Shown here: positions 8,262 to 16,619 of the stretch, one piece after another
Numbering within the stretch: the stretch's first letter is position 1
Layout: each line of letters begins with the position of its first letter
DNA from: Methanobacteriota archaeon
GTDB lineage: Archaea; Thermoplasmatota; Thermoplasmata; RBG-16-68-12
Assembly (NCBI GenBank): GCA_005878915.1
Contig: VBML01000055.1
Coordinates: 1 to 34,663 of the forward strand
Direction: 5' to 3'
Length of the DNA stretch: 34,663 nucleotides
Made by a program: the position numbers and the translations under genes
Notes under the pieces: generated by a model
Seen by the model: only the letters and a program-made list of their open reading frames with translations
The model's database searches: none
What the model was told of the DNA's origin: nothing

Positions 8262-9251
8262 ATGAGGGCCCTACGGCTAGCCCTTCTCGGCATTCTCGCG
8301 CTCGCTCTCTTAGCAGTCGCGCTCCCCGCCATCTCTCGTGCGACAGACCCGCCGGGCATGGACGGAGGGATGGACCCGCAACTCGTGCTCCTGGCGGACA
8401 TCCGGTCCGACTTCAATGTCATGGAATCGGGCTCGGCCCTCCCGATGCGCGTGGTCGTCGTGGACCAGCACGGGGTTCCCGTTCCGGGGGCCCTGGTCGA
8501 TATTTCGGCCGCCGGAGCGTCGGCAGCGCCATCCTCCGGGGTGACGGACGCGGATGGCGTCTTCCGGTTCCGGCTGACGGCGGGTCCTGCTTCGAGTCCT
8601 CTGCGGACGACGGTGATTGCGATCGCCACCATCCCGGGCGCGGCGACGGGATCGGACAGTTTCGCCCTCACAATTGCCCCGAAGCCGGTCCCCTTGCAGA
8701 TCCTCCCGCAGCACGAGGCCGTCTCTGTTGGGCTGGGGGCCCTCCTCGCGGCCGTGTTCTTGAGCACAGAGTTCGGCCGGTATGGCGTCTTCAAGGTCCT
8801 CGTCTTCCCGTTGTACTCCCGTCTGAAGAAGGAGGAGGTCCTCGATCACTTCGTCCGGGGCCAGATCTACGGGTACATCGTGTCCCACCCGGGGCAACAC
8901 TACAATTCAATGCGTCAGGATCTGAGGGTGACGAACGGCACGCTGGCCCATCACCTGCGGACCCTGGAGATGATGGGGTTCATCAAGTCCTACCGGGACG
9001 GGGTCTTCAAGCGGTTCTACCCCGTGGAGGTGTCGATCCCGCAGGAGAGCGGCGTCAAGCTGAGCGACCTCCAGATGAGGATGCTCGATCTCGTCCGGAG
9101 CGGCTCGGGGCCGACGCAGATGGAGATCGCGGAGCGGCTGAGCGTGACCCAGCAGACGGTCTCATACAACCTCCGGACGTTGAGCCGCGAAGGCGCGGTC
9201 CGGATGGAGAAGGACGGCCGGAACACCCGGTACTACCCGCTCGCCGCGTGA
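8262..9251 (+). CDS. Membrane-anchored winged-helix regulator: signal/TM, extracellular Ig-like domain, TM, two cytoplasmic wHTH domains
   Basis: N-terminal hydrophobic segment; VVVVDQHGVPVPGALVDISAAGAS...GVTDADGVFRFRLTAG (Ig/CarboxypepD_reg-like); TM AVSVGLGALLAAVFLSTEF; wHTH GYIVSHPGQHYNSMRQDLRVTNGTLAHHLRTLEMMGFIKSYRDGVFKRFYP and PTQMEIAERLSVTQQTVSYNLRTLSREGAVRMEKDGRNTRYYPL. Confidence 0.82.
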   Translation: MRALRLALLGILALALLAVALPAISRATDPPGMDGGMDPQLVLLADIRSDFNVMESGSALPMRVVVVDQHGVPVPGALVDISAAGASAAPSSGVTDADGVFRFRLTAGPASSPLRTTVIAIATIPGAATGSDSFALTIAPKPVPLQILPQHEAVSVGLGALLAAVFLSTEFGRYGVFKVLVFPLYSRLKKEEVLDHFVRGQIYGYIVSHPGQHYNSMRQDLRVTNGTLAHHLRTLEMMGFIKSYRDGVFKRFYPVEVSIPQESGVKLSDLQMRMLDLVRSGSGPTQMEIAERLSVTQQTVSYNLRTLSREGAVRMEKDGRNTRYYPLAA

Positions 9252-10567
9252 CCGGGTTCGGGTCTGCCTTTATGCTCCGCGGGAGCTATCGTCGTCGAAA
9301 GGCCTCGACCGTGCGCGCCGTTCGCCCGCTAGTCCTCGCCATCGGCATCGCCTCCGCGTTCCTCGTCCTCGCGGCCGTCCCGCAGGAAGCAACGGCAACG
9401 CGCACCGTCACCTACCCGTTCATCGCGGGCTCATACGTGATCCCGATGGATGACCAGCAGCCGGACCTCCTGCACGCGTTCGGTCTCGTCCACGCCATCC
9501 TCCGGAAGGGCGTCCCTGCGTACCGCGTCCTCACGCCGCCCGCAGTCCTCCTGAAGGTCGACGCTCTCGGGCCGAAGGTCCCCTTCGACGGCGGGCCGAT
9601 TCTCGTCTGGGGCACGTACAGCACGGAGTTTTCTGAGGCCTCCGCCGCGTTCCCTGGGGTCGCGTACTTCCGGCTCGCGGAACTCGAAGTCCTGGACCAC
9701 GTCCTCCCGATTCGGAAGCCCACGGGCGTGCTCGTCATGAAGGGCGGCTTCGACTGGGGGCACACGGAGATCCTGCTCAACCAGCTCGGGATTCCGTACG
9801 AGGTTCGGCAAACCTCTGACGTCGTCGCCGATCCGAGCCTCCTGTTCAACTACGCGCTCGTCGTGGACGACTGCAATGGCTGGAGCGGTGCCTACCCCGG
9901 GGACGCCGTCGCGGACGCGTTCCGGGCCTTCGTCGCGGGAGGGGGGCACGCGAGCTTCACGGACATCGCTCTCAAGGACATGGAGGTCCTGTTCCCGGGT
10001 CACGTCTCCCTCTTCGTGAATGCGAGGGGCACGTACAACGCCACAATCCATACCTTCGGAGACGCGCCCTCCCAGTACTTTGGGCCCGACGCAATTCCCG
10101 TGTTTACCGAGATCGACGGGGTCGTGATGGGCCCTCCGATTGCCGATGGCGTGAACGTCCTTCTCGACCTCCCGAATTACCCAGCCGGCTTCCAGAGGAC
10201 CGCGTACAGGATTCTCGCCGCCTACTTCGGGTACGGAAACGGGACCGTCGAGGGGTTCGCGTACCATCCCTTCGAGCAGACGGGAGCCGGGCACACGTTC
10301 TCCTCCGTCCTCTACGGGAACACGTTTGTGTCCGCGGTGCCCTTCCTGCCGCCGGCTCCCCCGCCGGTCCCCGCGGCCCTCGGCCTCCCCACGCCCCCAC
10401 CCGCTCCACCCGTTCCTCCCCCGCCGCCCCCTCCCCCCAGTCTCCCCGTCGTGAACCTTGCGTACACGGGATATCTGTTCGCGGGCTTTGCGGGTCTCGG
10501 GGTCACCGATGCCCTGAGGAACCGCCTCCGACTCCGGGCTCGGGAGAAGATCGCTGTGAGGGTCTGA
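9248..10567 (+). CDS. Secreted/surface protein of unknown function with proline-rich stalk and C-terminal TM anchor
   Basis: Signal-like VRAVRPLVLAIGIASAFLVLAAV; globular ectodomain; PPPAPPVPPPPPPPPSLP stalk; TM YLFAGFAGLGV + basic tail. GTG start overlaps the upstream TGA; an internal start (9272) is possible. Confidence 0.72.
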   Translation: MTGFGSAFMLRGSYRRRKASTVRAVRPLVLAIGIASAFLVLAAVPQEATATRTVTYPFIAGSYVIPMDDQQPDLLHAFGLVHAILRKGVPAYRVLTPPAVLLKVDALGPKVPFDGGPILVWGTYSTEFSEASAAFPGVAYFRLAELEVLDHVLPIRKPTGVLVMKGGFDWGHTEILLNQLGIPYEVRQTSDVVADPSLLFNYALVVDDCNGWSGAYPGDAVADAFRAFVAGGGHASFTDIALKDMEVLFPGHVSLFVNARGTYNATIHTFGDAPSQYFGPDAIPVFTEIDGVVMGPPIADGVNVLLDLPNYPAGFQRTAYRILAAYFGYGNGTVEGFAYHPFEQTGAGHTFSSVLYGNTFVSAVPFLPPAPPPVPAALGLPTPPPAPPVPPPPPPPPSLPVVNLAYTGYLFAGFAGLGVTDALRNRLRLRAREKIAVRV

Positions 10568-10568
10568 T

Positions 10569-11453
10569 GTGAAGCTTGGATTCCTCGTCCTGGCGACGCT
10601 CGTCCTTCTCGGCGTCATGATATCTGCCGTCTCGCCCCCCTCACGCGCGGTGTGGCCCTCGCCGGTCTTCGAGGACAACCTTGCCGTTCAGGCGAGCCCG
10701 GTTCGGCCCACGGACCAGGACCGGGTCACAATCGTGATTCGGACCATCCCCGCGAACACGTTCATCAAAGGGGCGACGATCTACGTCACGATTACGGACC
10801 CGGACAACGTCACGCAGGGGCCGTTCCCGAACCCCATGGTGCCCGGCAGCCCGCCCACGCAGGCGACGTTCGGCATCCGCTCGTACCCGAATGGAACGGA
10901 CGTGAGCTACTACATCGTCGCCTGGGATTTCGAGAATGATGTCGTGACGAGTCACTCCTATGCGTATCGAGTGGAGGGCGCCCCCTCGTTCGGCTGGCGG
11001 CATCCCGGATTCGATGAGAACGTCGAGGTGATCCTGTACCCGCCGCTCCCACAGCCGCACGACGAGGTGACCGTTTCCATCCGGAGCCGGGAGGCGAACG
11101 TCCGCATCGCGGGGGCGAACCTCCTCATCCGGTACGTCTACCAGGCCGACCCGCCGAAGGCCGGCGGGTTCGTGATGGCGTACGAGAACGCGACGGATCT
11201 CGCCGCAACGATCCCCGGATTCCCTCCGGGGACGCAGGTGATCTACTGGGTCACCGCATGGGACAAAGACGTGGAGACGATCACGTCCCCCCTGTTCTCG
11301 TACAACCTATCGGTTGACAAGTACACGCGCCATGAGAACGTCCCGTTCCCCTCTCCAGAAGCGTACGTCGGGACGTCCATCGGCCTTGCCGTCCTCGTCC
11401 CCATCGCGGTGTACTTCGCGGACATTCGGAGAAAGCGGAGGTCGCTGAAGTGA
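10569..11453 (+). CDS. Surface protein with two Ig-like repeats and C-terminal TM anchor
   Basis: Signal LGFLVLATLVLLGVMISAV; two parallel segments (PTDQDRVTIVIRTIPANTFIKGATIYVTI... / PHDEVTVSIRSREANVRIAGANLLIRY..., each followed by YYIVAWDFEND / IYWVTAWDKDVE); C-terminal TM and RRKRRSLK. Confidence 0.75.
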   Translation: MKLGFLVLATLVLLGVMISAVSPPSRAVWPSPVFEDNLAVQASPVRPTDQDRVTIVIRTIPANTFIKGATIYVTITDPDNVTQGPFPNPMVPGSPPTQATFGIRSYPNGTDVSYYIVAWDFENDVVTSHSYAYRVEGAPSFGWRHPGFDENVEVILYPPLPQPHDEVTVSIRSREANVRIAGANLLIRYVYQADPPKAGGFVMAYENATDLAATIPGFPPGTQVIYWVTAWDKDVETITSPLFSYNLSVDKYTRHENVPFPSPEAYVGTSIGLAVLVPIAVYFADIRRKRRSLK

Positions 11454-14158
11454 CGGCCCTCGATACGACGGTCCGTCCGCGCAGGCGAGGCATCACGGAT
11501 TCGATCTCGGATCGGGTGCGGGCGCTCAAGCTCCCCACGATCCAGTCGATCTGGATTACGGAACGCTCCCGCCCCGCGCTCGTGAAGGGCGCCGCGTTCT
11601 TCGCCCTCGCGGCGACGGGGTTCGCCTGGATCCCCTTCTACCCGTGGTGGGCCGTCGTGTTCTTCGCGTTCGTCGTCGGGGCGCTCGCGCTGCGGTTCCC
11701 CTTGTTCGCGGTGATCTCCCTCGGTGTCCTTGTGTCCGCCGCGGCCGCCGCGCAGATGGTCGAGTTCGGCCTGTTCTTCCTCGTCTTTACCCTGGCGATC
11801 TCGATCGTCTCCCTCTTCGACTGGAGATTCGGGTACCTCGTCTTCGGGTCCGTGTTCCTCTCCCTCCTCGGTGTCCCGTACCTCCCCCCAATCTGCGCGG
11901 CGGTCGTGTTCACGCGGTTCCTCGCGGTGGCGTCGATGGCGGCCTCCGCGACGTTCCTCTCCTTCCTCGTGACGTGCGGGAACCTCAATGTGGCCGGCTT
12001 CTTCGTGGGGCCCCCTCACGGGCTCCCTCCGACGAGTTTCCTGGTCTTCGGGACGGCCCCGAGGCCGGACTGGACTCCGGGAGCCCTCGGGGGCGCCCTC
12101 TCCTCGATCGGGCTTGCGAACCCCGATGTGATTTCGACCCTCCTCTCGACGAATTACGGCGCCTCTCTCGTCCCATTCCTCGAGATCGTCCTCTGGTGTG
12201 GCATCGTGTTCGTCATTGCGGAGCTCATCCGTCGGAAGGACTCGTTGGAGAACTGGGTGTTCACCGCCGCGGTCGCGACAATCGCTTTGGCGGCGGGATT
12301 CACGCTCTCGAGCCTCGCCCTTCAGGTCCCGATCCCCGCCGAATCGGCGGCGCTGCTCGTGGGCGCCTTCGGGCTGATCGCCGGGACGACGGCGGCCGGC
12401 GTCCTGGGGAAGGAGGCGTTCCGGGAATACTTCCTGGGTCAGGTCGCGACGACGGTGGGCCGGCGTCTCGCCGATGTCCCCGAGGCCCGCTCGACGACGT
12501 TCTCCCTCGTCGGCGGCCTCGCGGACGTAAAGGCGGACCTGAAGGAGTCGATCGTCGTCCCGTTGAAGAGGCCCGAGGTCGCCGCCCAGTATGGCATCAC
12601 CCCGCCCCGCGGCATCCTCCTGTTCGGCCCGCCGGGGTGCGGGAAGACGCTGTTGATGTCCGCCCTGGCCGGCGAGCTGGACATCGAAATGTTCACCGTG
12701 AAGTGCTCGGACGTGATGTCGAAGTGGTACGGTGAGAGCGAGCAGAAGATCGAGCAGCTGTTCCGGACCGCCAAGGAGCGCCGCCCGGCGATCATCTTCT
12801 TCGACGACATCGACGCGATCGCGAAGTCCCGCGACCTCTACGCGGGCGATGACGTCACCCCTCGGCTCCTCGGGATGATCCTCTCCGAGATCGATGGCCT
12901 CGACAAGTCCCCGGGGATGATCATGGTCGGGACGACGAACAAGCCGGAGCTCCTCGACTCCGCCCTCCTGCGGCCGGGGCGGTTCGACAAGATCGTCTAC
13001 GTCCCGCCGCCGTCGCGCCCGGAGCGGCTCGAGATCGTGAAGGTCCACCTCGCGGGCCGCCCCGCGTCCCCCGCTCTCGACCTTGGCGAAATCGCGGAAC
13101 GAACGGAGCGCTTCTCGGGGGCGGACCTTGCGAACCTCGTGAAGGAGAGCGCGGTCCTCGCGATGAAGCGCTCCCTCTCCGTGGGCCGCCCGGTGGCGAT
13201 CTCGTCGGAAGACTTCGAGGAGGTGCTGCCGAAGATGAAGCCCAGCATCACCCTGGCGCAGGCGGAGGAGTACGAGCGCCTCCGGCTGATTTACGAGCGG
13301 AAGATGCACCGGCTCGACCGGGAGGTGGAGGCCCTTGGATGGGCGGACGTTCGCGGCTTGGAGGAGCTCAAGGCCTCGCTGAGGGCGTACATGGACCTCG
13401 TCTTCACGAAGGCGGGAGCGATGGCGGACTTCCGCGTCAAGGCCTCGAAGGGGGTCCTCCTGTTCGGCCCGCCCGGGTGCGGGAAGACGTATCTGATGCG
13501 GGCCGCCGCGAACGAACTTGGGATCCCCGTCCAGGTCATCGAGGGGCCGTCCCTCCTGTCCGCCGGCGGGGATGGCGGGGCCACGATCAAGGAGATCTTC
13601 TACATCGCGCGGGAGAACGCGCCCTCCGTCGTCCTCTTCGACGACATCGATCTGATCGCCTCCGCGAACGACCGAAGCCCGGAGTCCCGCAACCTCCTCT
13701 CCCAGTTCCTGGCGCAGGTCGATTCCATCGGCGAGCAGGGGCGGGTCCTCGTCGTCGCGACGACGAACCGGCCGCACGTCCTCGAACACGCCCTTCTCCG
13801 TCCCGGTCGGTTCGACAAGCTGTTCTTCGTCCCGCCCCCGGACCCCGAGGCACGCCTTGCCCTCGCCGAATCCGCGCTGCATGGCGTGCCCACGGTTGGA
13901 CTGGGCCGCGACGTCCTTGCTCGGCTGACCCGCGAAGCGGAGGGGTTCTCCAGCGCGGACATCATGGCAGCCGTCGATGAAGCGAAGTTCCTTGCGATCC
14001 GGGAGGGAGCGCGGGAGGTTGCGGCGGGCCACCTGGAGGCGGCGTTCGCCCGCTTCCGACCCTCCGTTACCCCGGAGTCCCTCGCTTCGTCGCGGGAGTT
14101 CATCCGGGTGCACAATGTTCGCGTCGCGATCGGAGGTCCCGAGGAGACGGAACCGTGA
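11450..14158 (+). CDS. Polytopic membrane protein with two tandem AAA+ (Cdc48/Msp1-like) ATPase domains
   Basis: About 300 aa of hydrophobic TM segments, then AAA D1 (GPPGCGKT, KWYGESE pore loop, FFDDID, RPGRFD) and AAA D2 (GPPGCGKT, LFDDID, RPGRFD). No FtsH-type HExxH protease motif. Confidence 0.93.
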   Translation: MTALDTTVRPRRRGITDSISDRVRALKLPTIQSIWITERSRPALVKGAAFFALAATGFAWIPFYPWWAVVFFAFVVGALALRFPLFAVISLGVLVSAAAAAQMVEFGLFFLVFTLAISIVSLFDWRFGYLVFGSVFLSLLGVPYLPPICAAVVFTRFLAVASMAASATFLSFLVTCGNLNVAGFFVGPPHGLPPTSFLVFGTAPRPDWTPGALGGALSSIGLANPDVISTLLSTNYGASLVPFLEIVLWCGIVFVIAELIRRKDSLENWVFTAAVATIALAAGFTLSSLALQVPIPAESAALLVGAFGLIAGTTAAGVLGKEAFREYFLGQVATTVGRRLADVPEARSTTFSLVGGLADVKADLKESIVVPLKRPEVAAQYGITPPRGILLFGPPGCGKTLLMSALAGELDIEMFTVKCSDVMSKWYGESEQKIEQLFRTAKERRPAIIFFDDIDAIAKSRDLYAGDDVTPRLLGMILSEIDGLDKSPGMIMVGTTNKPELLDSALLRPGRFDKIVYVPPPSRPERLEIVKVHLAGRPASPALDLGEIAERTERFSGADLANLVKESAVLAMKRSLSVGRPVAISSEDFEEVLPKMKPSITLAQAEEYERLRLIYERKMHRLDREVEALGWADVRGLEELKASLRAYMDLVFTKAGAMADFRVKASKGVLLFGPPGCGKTYLMRAAANELGIPVQVIEGPSLLSAGGDGGATIKEIFYIARENAPSVVLFDDIDLIASANDRSPESRNLLSQFLAQVDSIGEQGRVLVVATTNRPHVLEHALLRPGRFDKLFFVPPPDPEARLALAESALHGVPTVGLGRDVLARLTREAEGFSSADIMAAVDEAKFLAIREGAREVAAGHLEAAFARFRPSVTPESLASSREFIRVHNVRVAIGGPEETEP

Positions 14159-14451
14159 CGCCGTTCGAGGTCTTCTTGCTCGGGCTTGTTGCGACGGTGT
14201 TCGCCGTCGCCATCGTCGCCCTCCGGTTTCCCCGGGGACGCGCCGAGTGGCCGCTGGACGCCCGCCGCACGGCGTGGCTCCTCATCAGCGGGCTCACCGC
14301 CGTGGTCGTGTTCGCCCTCTCATACGCGGCGACGAGGGACGTGCGGTGGCCCGATTTCGTGACAGTGACCTTCGTCGTCGTCTCTCTATGCCTCGCCCTT
14401 CTCGTTGCGGTTTCCGTCTTCCTCCCTCAGGGCCTTCGCGCGCGACCGTGA
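14155..14451 (+). CDS. Small membrane protein (about 3 TM), translationally coupled to the AAA+ gene
   Basis: 98 aa hydrophobic ORF; GTG start overlaps the AAA+ TGA (GTGA). Confidence 0.65.
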   Translation: MTPFEVFLLGLVATVFAVAIVALRFPRGRAEWPLDARRTAWLLISGLTAVVVFALSYAATRDVRWPDFVTVTFVVVSLCLALLVAVSVFLPQGLRARP

Positions 14452-16365
14452 CCGCCAGAACACCGCGAGAAGCCCGATGGCAAGGATGACCACCGACACG
14501 CCCCAGATGGGGACGAGGTCCACCCGCCTCGGCGCGTGCTCGATGTCGAAGGCGAACAAGTACGTCGTGCCGAGGCGATTCCCCGCGAGATCCGTCGCGG
14601 AATCCTGGACCTCGACAAAATACGTTGTTCCGAACTGCGGGTCCGCGATGGCGAAGCTCACGGACCGGCCGTCGGGGGTCCATTGAAAGTCGCTAACGCG
14701 GTGATTGAGGACCAGGATGGCCGCCTCCGTTGCGGTCCGGTTCATCGGCTCCGAGAACGTGATCGTGATGCGGGAACCGAACCGAACGCCAACGGAGTCC
14801 GCCGCGGGGATCGTGTCCGTGACCTCGGGCCGGACCTGGTCGGTCTGGAGGAACGTCTCCGTATGGGTCCGGGACATATTCACGACGCGCGGGGTCTCAC
14901 GGAACGCGTACGTCGGGTGGTTCACGGCGACCTCGACGACGGGCCGGGTAAGGGTCGGCGGCCCCTGGGTCTCCTCGAGGCGGGCGAGGACCCCGTAGAT
15001 CGCGACGTTCCAGCGGCTCCACCCATCGTCGTCCGTCGTCGAGCGGCGGATTTCCGCGCCGTCCTGGAAAACCCGCACGACGGTCTCCGGGATCGGGACT
15101 GAGATCTCAGTAAGGGTCCGGACATGGAGGAAGTTCTTCACCGTGAGGGTGGAGCGCTGGTCGGTGAAGTTCACCGCGCTCATCGAGAACTCGTTGTTCA
15201 GGGACACAATCTGCGACACGCTCGAGAGGTGGAACTGGTCGCTCGAGTTTGTCAGGGTCGAGTTCATCACGGTGATCGAGCTGTTCGCCGCGAAGATGAG
15301 GGCGTCGTTGTTCCGGAGACGCGCATGCGATACGGTCACGTTAACGCAGTCGTAGCACGTAAGCAGGCCCTGTAGCGTCGCATTCCCGGTGAATCCCGAG
15401 CCGCGGCCGGAGTCGAGTTCGACCCCCTCGATCTCGAGGTCACGTTCCCCGACTCGGTAGAGGGTCTCAAGCGGAATACCGTTCACGACGTTGCCGCGGG
15501 AGAGGGGGAGGGCGCCCTTCGAGTCGTATGGGATGTCGACCCCGACCCCGTTGTTCTGGATCACGTTGTCCCGCAGGATGGGCGACGCAAACGTCATCAG
15601 TAGACCCTCTCCTCCAATGCTGGGCAGCCCGTTTCCTTCGATTGTGTTGTTCACGAGCAGCGGGTCGGCGCCGACGATCCAGACGCCCCGCCACCCGTTG
15701 CGGATCGTGTTGTTCTCGATGCGGGGCTCCCCAAGGTAGACGTAGATGCCGAAGTAGTTGTCCGTGAGCACGTTGTTCCGGACGACGGCGTCCGATTCCT
15801 GCATCACAATGCCGGTCCGCTGGTTGAACAGCTGTGTATGGATCGCGTTGTTTTCAATGAGCGGGGCCGCGTTCGGGCCGATCACCTGAATCGCGCTGCG
15901 CCCGCTCTCGAGAATCGAGTTATTCGCGATTCGAGGCGAGCACTGCCGGATGTCCAGGGTCGTTGAGCCCCACGCGAAATCGGTCCACTCGAACACAGAA
16001 CCGACGGATCCTTGGAGCCGGATGGAGGTCCAGTCGTTTCGATCGGGGAAGGCGGCGTCCGAGGTGAACGTCACCCGGAGATTGGGCTGCCCCACGGAGA
16101 TGATCGTACCGAACACGATGATGGAGTGGGCGCTCGGCGTCGTTTGGAAGCGAACGTCGGTCCCGGGTTCGATGGTTAGGGTGATCCCCACGGGAACCGT
16201 CAGGTCATCAAAGACAATGTATGGGCTGCCAGGGATCGTCCATGTCGTGTTCGCGGTCAATGTCCCGGAGACGAACGTCGGGCCCGCACGCGCGCTGTGG
16301 GTGAACACTAGGGATCCTCCGAAGACAAGGAGCACTGCGAGCCCAAGAACCGCCCCCGCGCGCAC
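14386..16365 (-). CDS. Surface right-handed beta-helix (NosD/pectate-lyase-fold-like) protein with SbsA-like Ig domain and C-terminal TM
   Basis: Repeated NN/N-ladder segments (PRIANNSILESG, APLIENNAIHTQ, AVVRNNVLTDNYFGIYVYLGEPRIENNTIRNGWRGVWIVGADPLLVNNTIEGNG); DTIPAADSVGVRFGSRITITFSEPMNRTATEAAILV...GTTYFVEVQDSATDLAGNRLG; terminal TM. Confidence 0.85.
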   Translation of the reverse strand: MRAGAVLGLAVLLVFGGSLVFTHSARAGPTFVSGTLTANTTWTIPGSPYIVFDDLTVPVGITLTIEPGTDVRFQTTPSAHSIIVFGTIISVGQPNLRVTFTSDAAFPDRNDWTSIRLQGSVGSVFEWTDFAWGSTTLDIRQCSPRIANNSILESGRSAIQVIGPNAAPLIENNAIHTQLFNQRTGIVMQESDAVVRNNVLTDNYFGIYVYLGEPRIENNTIRNGWRGVWIVGADPLLVNNTIEGNGLPSIGGEGLLMTFASPILRDNVIQNNGVGVDIPYDSKGALPLSRGNVVNGIPLETLYRVGERDLEIEGVELDSGRGSGFTGNATLQGLLTCYDCVNVTVSHARLRNNDALIFAANSSITVMNSTLTNSSDQFHLSSVSQIVSLNNEFSMSAVNFTDQRSTLTVKNFLHVRTLTEISVPIPETVVRVFQDGAEIRRSTTDDDGWSRWNVAIYGVLARLEETQGPPTLTRPVVEVAVNHPTYAFRETPRVVNMSRTHTETFLQTDQVRPEVTDTIPAADSVGVRFGSRITITFSEPMNRTATEAAILVLNHRVSDFQWTPDGRSVSFAIADPQFGTTYFVEVQDSATDLAGNRLGTTYLFAFDIEHAPRRVDLVPIWGVSVVILAIGLLAVFWRSRSRAKALREEDGNRNEKGEA

Positions 16366-16384
16366 GAGGTGCTCATAGCAGTGC

Positions 16385-16400
16385 CGCGATATTTATCGAC
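16385..16400 (-). promoter_or_regulatory. Putative TATA box for the beta-helix gene
   Basis: Reverse strand cgataaatatcgc about 25 nt upstream of the ATG at 16365. Confidence 0.45.
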
Positions 16401-16477
16401 TGTCGTACACTCCTCTGTGATTCCGTCCTCGAAGGTTCCCGCAACCTCGATTTCCGGCCGTGCGAAGGTGACCCATA

Positions 16478-16494
16478 CCCTTTTATATCCCACA
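16478..16494 (+). promoter_or_regulatory. Putative TATA box for the ABC transporter operon
   Basis: cccttttatatccc; a TSS is expected near 16510, leaving a roughly 110-nt leader. Confidence 0.45.
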
Positions 16495-16520
16495 GTCCCG
16501 CGTACAAATCTCCTTTAATA

Positions 16521-16604
16521 ATGTCAGCAAGCATCACGGCCTTGCCGGACCTCGCATGGGACATGTGGGGCCGGACGCGCCGCAATTCGTTTTTTCCGGC
16601 GTGA
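16521..16604 (+). CDS. Putative 27-aa leader peptide (uORF) upstream of the substrate-binding protein
   Basis: ATG...TGA encodes MSASITALPDLAWDMWGRTRRNSFFPA, followed by agaggaggaagaccaATG of the main ORF. Confidence 0.3.
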   Translation: MSASITALPDLAWDMWGRTRRNSFFPA

Positions 16605-16619
16605 AGAGGAGGAAGACCA

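Noticed and set aside
10370-10440. C-rich repeat tract as a possible regulatory DNA element
   Set aside because: Explained by the proline-rich stalk codons of the surface protein.
11243-14113. Large antisense ORF of 956 aa (minus strand)
   Set aside because: High-GC shadow ORF opposite the AAA+ gene; Arg/Glu/Gly-rich low-complexity translation without domains.
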